DNA of 64,000 nt, from positions 62,001 to 126,000 of the forward strand of contig ARYC01000140.1 in assembly GCA_000711775.1 (NCBI GenBank), read 5' to 3'. Shown piece after piece: positions 23,408 through 33,003 of the stretch. The DNA is from Oxytricha trifallax (taxonomy: Eukaryota > Ciliophora > Spirotrichea > Sporadotrichida > Oxytrichidae). The translations under genes were made by a program, and so were the position numbers. The notes beneath the pieces were generated by a model. It ran no database searches. It was not told the origin of the DNA and saw nothing but the letters and a program-made list of their open reading frames with translations. How positions within the stretch are numbered: the first letter of the stretch is position 1; each line of letters begins with the position of its first letter.

Positions 23408-24021
23408 TTGAAAGATTCGACACAAGAGAATCCTGCATTTCAATCTGGCTAAACACCATTAACTCTAGGCTCTTCAAACACATTAAAGAATTCTCAAATG
23501 TTACTAACGCCATGATCTAAAACCTATCCAAAGACACACTCTTAGGATGGATGAACATGAATGATGACAAACTTAAAGCCGACATTAAAGAATAGTCTAT
23601 CTCCATGGAAGACACAGAAATCACCACAGTCTAATTCTTCAGACTCCTACTAATGATCTTAATGAAAAATATAACAGCCAATGAAGCAAGCTGCATATCA
23701 GTCTCAGCTGACTACCACGAACACCTGAACAAAGTTGAAATCTATATCAATTGCCTTCAAAAACACACATACTTTATGAAAAGTGACTTTGTTCAACTAA
23801 TTACCACGAGATGTAAAGGCTTCATTGTCTCCAAAGAACTTAAATTTTCAATCAATGTCAAACACTTCGACACTCAATTTAAGTTTAGAGACTAAGGAGA
23901 TACTGTCTAAATCCTACACTCTAGCCCAAAAAGAGGAGGAAAAAGAAGAAACAACAAAAGAAAGAACAAAGGAAGAGGAAAACCAAGAGGAGGAAAGAGA
24001 AGAAACAACAGAAGAAGATGA
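23380..24021 (+). CDS. Cassette ORF-B, 213-residue protein with strongly basic C-terminal tail
   Basis: Intact 642-nt frame in the ciliate code, ATG at 23380, TGA at 24019-24021. The body is helical and mixed-charge (RFDTRESCISIWLNTINSRL, FFRLLLMILMKNITANEASC). The last 30 or so residues are almost all Arg/Lys/Gly/Asn (PKRGGKRRNNKRKNKGRG.. type), as in nucleic-acid-binding or packaging proteins. It overlaps the open end of ORF-A. The same DNA read in another frame gives a Glu/Lys-rich tail, so the tail region is a purine-rich tract in any frame. I do not recognise the family. With ORF-A it may form a two-gene mobile or virus-like unit; that is inference only. Confidence 0.6.
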
Positions 24022-24163
24022 AAACTCAGCATACAGGAGTAAATCTCCAATTAACTAAAAGGACTTGTCCCTTATTTGCATTAAAAGCAACTAAGATCGG
24101 GGGTCTCCAGAGACCTCAATGTGATCTAATTATTATTATTATTATTCATTTTAATATTATATT

Positions 24164-26965
24164 TCACTTTTTATTAAAATACCTAACATACACAGATGAA
24201 ATTAAACTCTTAAAAACCTTGGGATCTATCTTAAATTTAAAAATGAAAAGGTATGAATAATTTTTACCATTTTTGAGATAGTTAAACAGAATCTGGATTG
24301 CTCTTATGCTTAGTTTGTACTCTGGGTTGATGCTGATAATTGAAACAAGCGATGCCAAAAACGAGTCAATTAAATTGTTAGACGCATTTAAAACCCAAAA
24401 CCCCTTAATGAATTTTTTATGTGTTTTGATTGATGAGAGTAATGATGAGGATTAGAGTTTATTTGATTTGGGAAGGATCACTATCACTCCAGTGATGAAA
24501 ATATTTAAGTCTTTATGAACAATATTTTTATACAATTTTTATTTTTTCTCATTTTTATATACATATTATAGCATATTAATTAAAAAAAGATAAGTTTTAT
24601 TGACATTTCTTCTACTTTCAATTTTTTAAGTTAAAAGAGTAAAAATATAAGCATAAGGTTGATTAGTAATTTTTAAATACAAACTGATTGAAGTAAATAC
24701 AATGTTAATTTAAAAATACAGAGAATGTTGCCAGGAAGAGCTGCTAGACTACTAAGCAATTTAAATGGACATTATTTTATGTTTGTCATTCGTTCACTTA
24801 CTATAACTGTAGAAATACATTTGTTTTGAAAATTAATTATAATATTAAATTCCAATTAAATATAAATGGTCGTAGTTAAAGTTCACTTATTTAAACGATC
24901 TTGAGCTCATTCGATAGAGAATCCAAAATTAGCTGGACTATATTATTGGCGGTACTATTTTATCTCATCCCTAGAGCAAGATAACTCCACTTTAATGAGA
25001 GAGAGAGTATAATATATTGAATTTATATATATTTAATTATAGTGTAGTAAACTCGATCCAGGGTGAGATAAAATAATACCGCCAATATAAAAGTCCATCT
25101 TGAATTCTCAATCGAATGAGTCCAAGATCGTATAAATTGGTAAACTTTAAATGCTACGAATTTGATTTGAATTTAATCTAATTATAATTAATTTAAAATT
25201 CAAATATATTTCTACTTTATTCTGTCAATTATATATCAAAACCAAGAACTACCAGTATTTTATAATGATTTAATCGGGTACAATCTTAACTTGACCTGGA
25301 CAGTAAATCATAGTTAGTTTTTAATTACAAGAAGAATTCCTTCTTATTTTGTAGGTTTTTTCTTAGAATTTTCATATTATTTTTAAAGAATTTCCACTTT
25401 AGTAGGAAAGAAATCCGTGCTGATATACGGACGGGACCATGAATTATTATAATAACTTGTTTTCTTTTTGCGACAAAAAATAACTTCTTGTGTACACTTT
25501 GAACATATTGGTTATCTAAAGATCTACTTCACGGATAATGCCTGAGCAGGTTTGGCTGGTTTTTAATGTAATTTATCTTAGCAAAAATGATTTTATGCAG
25601 AGGGTCATTCATTTTATCTAATTTTATTATATTTGAAATAAACTTTATTCAATCACCTTATTCACTCACAAATTAATCTTTTTTCACATTTACAGATCAT
25701 TTTTATGAAGTAAATGAGCACATAATTTCATAAAATAAATCATCTAAGTTAAAATATTTTGGAAATTTTCATCATAAACTATTATCAAATTTGATTCAAA
25801 ACTTTCATTTCTTTTAGCTTATGTTCTAAATTAACAAATTTTGTCCAATACATAAGAGTTTAGCAACTTAATTTAAATTCTAATAAAATATATGCATAAA
25901 ATGAATGAATATAAGTGCGCTTGGTTCACAATTTTTCATGTTTTAGTTTTAAAATTATTATAAATGGATATCAATCTTAAAATTTTGTATTACTAATAGG
26001 AATAAAATTTTAGACACCGATTAATTATGGGCATTTTAAAGGAAATCAACACTGTGAATATAAGCGGAGAAAATTTGGAAAAAAAAGTGTAACAATTTTC
26101 AGAGATAGATATCCATTTAAACCTATTAAATTTAATTAAAATTAGTACCTAATTTGTTAAAATTTAATTATTAAGTACGTAATCAGTTTAATTTTAACTT
26201 ATACCCCAATTTAAAAGTACCAAAACTTAATTAGTACCTAGTTTTAATCTAATGAGGTTTTAATGAAAAAGTACAATTTGGCTTGAAATTTAATTGGTAC
26301 CATATATTAAATAATTAAAAAACTATATTTGTACCAAAACATTTTAAATGATGTGTCTAAGAATAATTAGAAGATCTTTTTATAAAATTTAGATAGACTA
26401 TTTAAATAAGTAAAGCAAACAAAAAATGTCTTATCATTTAAATTTTCTTTTTGGATTTTTTTTACATAACATTTATAAAATGTTGAGATGATAAAAAATA
26501 AAGGAATAATATCTCAACCATAAAAATAATAATATTTTACATCGAATCTAACAACAAAAATGAAATTGATCAAGAAGAAACCCAAATGCCCAACATTACC
26601 CTCATCAATTAAAAGACATAAATAACTCATTAAGGGGTTTTGGGGTTTATATTTGAGGGAAGTTAGTTTCTGCTCTCTGATAGTTTAAAGAATAAATCCT
26701 ACAAAATATTATTATTCACATTTATGGATATTTGAGGTTATTTCTGTTGCAAAAATACAGCAATCGAGACATATTAACAAAAGTAATATGATAGTGTATA
26801 ATAATGAATTAAATATAATTATGTAAATCATACCTGTAGTTCTATTGAAACAGCATCAGCCTCTAAATTCTTAGAGTATAATAAAATGCAGTCGATAAAT
26901 GCTTGAGTTGAATCCTAATTAGCTAAATTGCTGATATTAGAATTCTTTAATGTAATTGTTGACAT
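24164..26965 (-). CDS. Partial eIF3m-like (PCI-family) gene, split by a TBE
   Basis: ATG at 26963-26965 opens MSTITLKNSNISNLANQDS, AFIDCILLYSKNLEADAV. An intron (GTATGA to CAACAG, ending near 26.75 kb) leads to INVNNNILQDLFFKLSESRN. A TBE then interrupts at an ATT; on the far side the frame resumes NASNNLIDSFLASLVSIISI, NPEYKLSIRAIQILFNYLKN, resembling the leucine-rich helical repeats of eIF3m (..LRLLSNLFNLL..). A further intron-like gap precedes IDPKVFKSLISSVYVRYF and an in-frame TGA at 24164-24166. That is far short of a full eIF3m (about 370-400 residues), so the remaining segments must lie elsewhere or the locus is truncated. The family call is moderate; 26S proteasome or COP9 PCI subunits are alternatives. 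Confidence 0.5.
24389..26650. mobile_element. Internally deleted TBE transposon (2.26 kb) inside the eIF3m-like gene
   Basis: Left end TAAAACCCAAAACCCC then TTAATGAA; right end CTCATTAAGGGGTTTTGGGG then TTTAT. Inverted repeat about 75 bp. Target duplication ATT at 24386-24388 and 26651-26653. Contains the GGTACC-type spacer (26.1-26.3 kb) shared with the other TBEs but no transposon gene. A smaller inverted-repeat insertion sits within it near 24.87-25.16 kb. Confidence 0.9.
24869..25160. repeat. Small inverted-repeat insertion nested in the TBE
   Basis: Arms pair over about 100 bp: CGATCTTGAGCTCATTCGAT and GGCGGTACTATTTTATCTCA on the left have inverted near-copies on the right (25.06-25.14 kb). 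A short GA-rich centre with TATATATTTAATTATA lies between. No coding. It is probably a MITE that jumped into the TBE. Confidence 0.75.
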
Positions 26966-27091
26966 TTTATAAATTATAATATTCACAATTTTTTCCCATT
27001 TTTGTAAAGTATATTTATTTCTATAGAATCTATAAAATTTGTCACCTATATTAAATTATTATTTGTAATTTGAAATTATAATACATTCAAA

Positions 27092-27715
27092 ATGAGTAAA
27101 AAGTAATCCAAGGGTATTGAGGTATTCCTAAGAGTAAGACCATCAAAGAAAACTTATCCTGGTTTTGGTAAGTAAAATTTAGTAACTGTATTTATACGAA
27201 GTTGAAACATAAATAAGTTGTAATTATTCCATAATAATAATCGGTATTAAATAAACTAATTTGTATAGTTATCGATAGAGATAACAATGAAGTTCAATAT
27301 AACTTTCCAAAGGATGGTTAAAAATCAGGAAATTAAAACGCAAAAGACGATGTTTATAACTTTGTGTTTAATGGAGTATTAGACTAATTATCTTAATAAG
27401 AAACTGTTTTCAATACTATTGCAAAAGATGTAAGTAATTATTCATTGATGGATGACGCTCGAGGTTTCTAATTATGTTTTTGGAATTAGGTGATAGAGTC
27501 TTGTTTTGATGGATATAATGGGACAATATTTGCTTATGGACAGACAGGTTCAGGAAAGACCTATACAATCACTGGAGGAGCAGAGCGATACAATGACAGA
27601 GGTATTATTCCTAGAACTATCTCATATATCTTCAATGAAATATCTAAGAGAAATACTTCCTCATACAAAGTCAATATCAGTTACCTCGAGATTTATAACG
27701 ATTGAAATTAAAACA
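27092..27715 (+). CDS. Kinesin motor domain, N-terminal part only (KIF6/KIF9-like)
   Basis: ATG at 27092 opens GIEVFLRVRPSKK. Two interruptions (about 27.17-27.27 kb and an intron GTAAGT to AATTAG at about 27.43-27.49 kb) lead to QLSQQETVFNTIAKD, then GYNGTIFAYGQTGSGKTYTI with the P-loop GQTGSGKT, TGGAERYNDRGIIPRTISYI and SYLEIYND. GGAERY-DRGIIPRT is characteristic of the axonemal KIF6/KIF9 group. The frame stops at TGA 27713-27715 directly after the conserved SYLEIYN, before switch I, switch II and microtubule-binding parts. The rest of the motor is not in the window, so this is either the 5' MDS block of a dispersed gene or a broken copy. Probably a ciliary motor. Confidence 0.9.
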
Positions 27716-27803
27716 TAAATTATAAAAATCATAAATTAATCATTTAAGTAAAAGAACTATAAATTAAAATTAACATTTATTTATTTAATTTCTTATTGAA
27801 ATA

Positions 27804-30102
27804 TCAATTCTTTTTACTTCTCTTTTTAGAAATTGCCTTTGATTTTTAAGTTTTAATTATTTTTTTAGATTGTGCACATGCAGCTGGTTCAATTAATTAA
27901 TGTTTATTATTTTTAGAAGTTTTTCTCTTACATTTTTCATTCTACTCTAATTTAGATACTTTGCATAATTCTTCCTTAATTTCTTCATGTTAATTAACTA
28001 ATTGAGAAACTTCAGGATTATTTTAGTTTTAAGCCTCAATTTACTATTTCACTCTCTTCTTCTTGATGTTTTTATTCTACCCTTCAATAGCCTCAATATT
28101 TTTCACGTTAGTTTTTCTCTTTTTCCCCTTCATAATCACTTAATTTTAGGTTTTATCTTCTTAATTTTACAATCCATCGAGCTCTTAAGTTTCTATTTTT
28201 TATTTAATGGCATTTTGACTTGATTTTAGTTACTTCCTTTTTGAATCAGGGTTCTTAGAGGACAATCTTGAACCCTTCTTTTTTTTCTTCGCTTTATTTA
28301 TTCTTTTCCATATACGTTTAATTTAATTATCAGTTCTATTACCTCCCAGCTCTTTTGCTAATTTAGACCATTTAAGACCATATTTGTCTACAAGAACTTT
28401 CAGTTATTCTACCTCTTTTTAAGTAATAAAATTTTATGTAACTGTAAAAATATAAAACTGGTTTATCTTTTTTACAAAATTATGATTAACATAATTTAAT
28501 TACTTCTTCATCTGTCAACTCCTAAATTTCCTTATCTTAAAGCTTAGGATTGAGAATGTTACAGTATCTCTCCCTACACTGCATGTCATTCCTTGTCTTT
28601 TTGAATACTAATTCAGAGATTAATGCCCATCTTTTCTCCCCATAGAACTTCACTCCAAACATAAGCATAACATCTTCGGTGAAATTCCACCAAGTGCGAA
28701 TCACATTTGGGTTGATTGAGACATATCTCTATCTGCATTCATTTGATATTTTGCCTTCAAAGTAGTACTTTATCTCAGTCCATTTTTCACCGTGAATCTA
28801 GACACATTAAAGCAAAGTTTTATCTTCTTCTGGAGTCCAAATTTGCTTCAGCATTTTCTTTGGTCCTAAAATTAGATCTTTACAGTGGTCCTGATTTTAC
28901 TTGTAATGTTTAACAGTCGATGTGTCGATTTGTTCTTCAGCATTAACAGAAAAATCTGCTTATACATCTCGATTAGATTTATTTTGTTTGTGACCTTTTT
29001 AATATTCTTTTATTAATTCCAAGCTTCTCCTTACTACTTCAAATTAGTGTCTTTATGGAAAATTTAAGGGCATAAAGAATTTCCAATCGTCAAATTCTTA
29101 AAGTAACTTCTGTTGATAACTTATCTTTTCCAGAAAGTTAAAATTTACTTTAAATAAATGAAATGTTTTAAGCAAGTTGATTATAAGCGTTTCATCCTCT
29201 TCTTAGTTAAACTTGAAGCGATTACTTTCCCAGAGAGGATCCTTTCTCTTAATTATTATTCTTTCTGCTTTACTATTAGTGTCTTAATTTTCTCTATTTT
29301 AATGATCCTAATCTTATTCTATAATTTGTCCAGAATTCTCATCGTCTTCAATTCGCTCCATTCTCTAATTATTTTAGTAGTTGTGAAGTACCTCACTATC
29401 AAAAGATACAATGTCATTTGTAGAATGAACTTGATGTGTTGTGTAAGTTAAATTATTAGGATTATTATGCAACCTTTCCAATTCTGAGAGTTCATTGTCT
29501 GGGTCATAAGGAATTTACTGACCTGGCTACCAGTCACCAATAGGTATCCTGATCAAGAATGATTGAGTGTCTGTCTATTACAGCAAGTTATTGTTTTATA
29601 ACTAATTCTGCAACATTCCCTGATTTATGTGGTATTAGCTAAGAGTCCTTGAGTTAACATCGAAAGTTTAAAGTCCGCTACCAATCTCTACACCCTCTTG
29701 ATTTTAATTGATTCTGAAGGCATTGCTACTTTACTTTAATTAGTCTCTTCAAACATTTCTCAAAACTTTCATCTGTCTATTATAGGGTGATATGAATATT
29801 GACCTCTTCTAGGGATTCTTGAATTTGTTATAAATTGATATAAAATCTTCAATTTTATCTGTCTATTAAGAATATTCAGAAGATCTATCGCTAGCTGAAG
29901 TCTTATTTGTTCGTTAGTCTAAGAGAGTTGTATAAAAGAGAGCTTTGTCTATAGTCTGAAGTTAGTATGAGAATTTTTGCTTCTCAAAATTTAAATTGGA
30001 GAGCTGTTACTAAACTTGAGTTTATTGTTAACGATTATTGGCGAGTAATTGCTAAAGACTTTGCAAGATGTTTTGCTTCTCTTAAATCACAAAATGTTCC
30101 AT
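27804..30102 (-). CDS. Multi-Myb DNA-binding protein (SNAPC4-like)
   Basis: ATG at 30100-30102, TGA at 27804-27806. The N-terminal third is Gln-rich with a coiled-coil piece (ESFEKCLKRLIKVKQQCLQN). Then several tandem Myb/SANT repeats: KFNQEEDETLIINLLKTF, IWTPEEDKTLLQCVQIHGEK then WTEIKYYFEG and NECRQRY, TWWNFTEDVMLMFGVKFYG then KRWALISEL and QCRERY, and a last one QLKVLVDKYGLKWSKLAKEL then GGNRTDNQIKRIW. The C-terminal tail is Lys/Arg-rich. The repeat series, with an N-terminal half repeat, resembles the snRNA-activating complex subunit 4, which drives snRNA gene transcription, but c-Myb/Bas1-like proteins are possible. At least two short introns are needed (for example near 29.75 kb and 28.44-28.48 kb). 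Confidence 0.7.
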
Positions 30103-30234
30103 TAAATTTATCAATATTAATCTTTTTGATTATTTTATAAAATACTAGAATTTTTTATTCCATTAAAATTACTAAAATTGAATTTGATTCAAGTAATATA
30201 ATCTAACTAACATATTTTATTATGATCAATAAAT

Positions 30235-31614
30235 TCAAACAATAATATTTCCATCTTCATCAACCTCTATATTTTCATCCTCCTTGGCATATAGTATTTT
30301 GACTATCGCTCTCATTTTCTCTTCTGGGTCAATTTGGTTTAGATTTAACTAAACATTATTGCTACTATTTTGCTGATCGCTAATATCAGATTAGCCTCTA
30401 GGTCTCTACGCGTTACTACCATTTCCGAATAACAACAATTCTATATCCCTAAGCTTTCCAAAGTAAAAATCTCTTTCTTTCTCAGCGCATTTAGTCTTTA
30501 CTTACTGGACAATATTCATCTTGCGTAGTTCTTAGTTTTCTGAGATCATCTAATCCAAATCTTATGAAACTAAGTAAGATTTTGACATTAGCTTTTCAAA
30601 TTGAAGCACATTGTTAGATTGAGTTTACAAGGGATTTTAGTTTTAAATATTGGAAGTTGGTTAGTTATAGTCTTATGAGAGGATTGATTTGGAGTGGAAT
30701 GGCTGATTCACTGATTTATTTGTGGCATCTTAAAGATGAGACTTCTTTGTCTGATCAATACCAAGTACTGATGACTCGTCAAATAATAGTTAGACTAATT
30801 TCTGACAATGAAGTTATGTATGAGGATTTAAACCAACAGTTTTGAAATTGTCATAGAATCGTTTGATCATTTATACCATTTCAATAATTTCATTCACTTT
30901 TCCTTTGATTAGTTTGTTCATAAATTCATTTTATTAGCTAGGCTTATTGTGCATATTCCCTATCCAGTTAACTCCAGTTATTTGACCTTATTCTTAAAGT
31001 ATTTTAAAAATTAATTTGAAGTTTGTGAGGCTTTCGACTTCAGCTTTTGCCTTCAAATTAGCTTGCTTCTGTATTTATTAAAGTACCTACAAATCATTTT
31101 AAAATACTTTAACTATAAGCAATACAAGGAGTGTGCCCGAGGAAATCCTTTGAATATTATTAACCTGAATATTAAGTTCATAAGACAGCCATTTAAGCAA
31201 TTCTGATTTGTTAAAGGTTTGGCTATTTCCTGTGAGTTAGCTTATTGGAATTTATTTCTATCCTTAATTATTTAGAGGTTTATAATCACTTACTCCATGA
31301 GTTGAATTAGTGAGATTTTGTGTAGTTACTGGATTTGTTTGATAATTATAGTCAGAAGAGTAAATTTGCTACATTTATGATACTGGCTAAACGCTGTTAT
31401 AGTTATTTGTCAAAACTGGAGTTAAAGAATTTACAACGTTATAGTTTGAGTTATTTGAATTGAAATTTATTGAAGTCTGTACTATATAACCACCGTCGTT
31501 TTCATTAGGAGGAGTTTATGTTAAAGGATTGTGCTACTTAGAGGTGTTCTAAGACATATCATGGTCATATTCTGGAAGTTGCATTAAGTGAACTAGCTGT
31601 TAATCTTAATTCAT
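30235..31614 (-). CDS. EB1-family microtubule plus-end-binding protein
   Basis: One open frame from ATG 31612-31614 to TGA 30235-30237, about 459 residues, no IES needed. A long Gln/Asn/Ser-rich leader (about 140 residues) is followed by a divergent calponin-homology region: FNKSELLKWLSYELNIQVNN, ESLTNFKLIFKILQ, NKLIKGKVNEIIEMVQMIKR then FYDNF, matching the EB1 order NF-LLQ, KL-KGKFQDN-E, WFKKFYD. After a low-complexity linker comes a coiled coil ending in EKERDFYFGKLRDIELL, the hallmark of the EB1 C-terminal domain, then an acidic tail. EB1 tracks growing microtubule tips and sits at cilia/basal bodies. The long N-terminal leader is unusual for the family. Confidence 0.88.
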
Positions 31615-31745
31615 TTTTATTTACGGTAATTTATAAATAGTTTAAATTTATTAACATATCAGCTGAACAATAGCATATATGGTTGAAATTTTTCAATGAG
31701 AAATTTGAAAGGATTTAAATACCACTAATACTTAATTTTTACGAG

Positions 31746-32985
31746 TCAAAGCTTATTTAAATTAGACTTATTATGTTCATTTCCTTTGGGAGTTTGCAAA
31801 AAAGGACCAGAGCTAGCGTTAGTATTTGAATAGTTTGGATTGTTTTAAATGGCTTTGAGAATTAAATCTATCTTAGAGTTCATCTCATTTTGCTGTTTTC
31901 TTTAATCGTCTAACTCATCTGAGATTTCGTCTACTCTACATCCTAACCTCTCAACTTCTTTTGAAATGTATAATTATAGGAAAAAGCTAATTTATAAATG
32001 ATTTAGTTATACTGAGTCTCAGTATTTCCTTCATTATAATTGAACATTTTTCTTGTAGTTTCCTTGAACTTAACCATGTGTCTTCTAAATGTACGAGCTG
32101 AAGAAAGAAGTTTTGGATCAATTTTTGTATTTACGTCAAAGATATCTTGTTTCTTCGAGAGAAGCTTATGCTTGTATAGTGTCGCAAATTTAAGTTATTA
32201 TATTGAAAATTTTATTTACTAATAATCAAAGTTTAACTGCTTTGACTGATTCTTTCTAAATAAGTTCCTTCCAATAAAGTCTTTGAAGTAAGAGATAAGC
32301 TTTATTTTGAGAAGGTGTAAAACTCAAGAAGTTAGTAAGTGTTACAGTAAAGAAAGAAGTAATGAAAATGCCCCATATACAAATTATCACTCCAATCACT
32401 CTACCTCCAAATGACTTGGGATATAAATCTCCATAACCAACAGTGGTCATTGTTACAATTGTTAACCAAATAGCGTTCCAATAAGAATCAAAGTCCTGTC
32501 CTGAAACTATGTTAAATGGCCTTTCAAATACCTGTATAGCGTATTCTCAATTTTTAATTTTAATTAATATACTACTTGTCTTTAAAGTTTACGCCCCAAC
32601 TATAGAAGAAAGCAAGAACATTCCTGTAAGTAAAGTATATGGATTCTCTTAAATTATGCTCTTAATGGCAAATAGAGAAGTTGCCTTGCAACCATTCATT
32701 TGACAAACTCTCTACGCTCTTGGATCGTTAAACCTCGAGAAGTACATAAATGTTCTCAAGAAAAAATAGCACTTAAGTAAAGAAGCCACTGACATTATTT
32801 CGTTAACATTTGTGATTACACCAGAATGTGTCATTGTAGAATCTAAAAATTAGTAGATATATAAAAATATTCGTAGTTACATTGGAGGAAGGTGTATTAC
32901 TAAATGTATTCATAAGGACAAAGGGACACTAAGAAAATCTCAAATAGTTAAAATTAGGTTTAAAAACTAAGTATAAAATAAATAG
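31746..32985 (-). CDS. SK-like K+ channel, copy A, lacking its 5' part
   Basis: The reading begins at LFEIFLVSLCPYEY (near 32.98 kb) with no start codon, immediately upstream-limited by the stop of copy B (33004). An intron (GTAACT to TTTTAG) leads to STMTHSGVITNVNEIMSVAS, a S3-S4-like stretch (CYFFLRTFMYFSRFNDPRAQ), S5, then the pore WNAIWLTIVTMTTVGYGDLY with the K+ filter GYGD and S6 (GRVIGVIICIWGIFITSFF). The cytoplasmic part (FATLYKHKLLSKKQDIF then SARTFRRHMVKFKETTRK) resembles the calmodulin-binding region of small-conductance Ca2+-activated channels. Stop at 31746-31748. S1-S2 are missing here though present in copy B, so the 5' segments are elsewhere or lost. Confidence 0.75.
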
Positions 32986-33003
32986 AATGCTTAAAGAAAT
33001 AAA

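Noticed and set aside
30657..30845. Plus-strand frame of 62 codons
   Set aside because: Antisense to the EB1 linker, which is continuous in the ciliate code.
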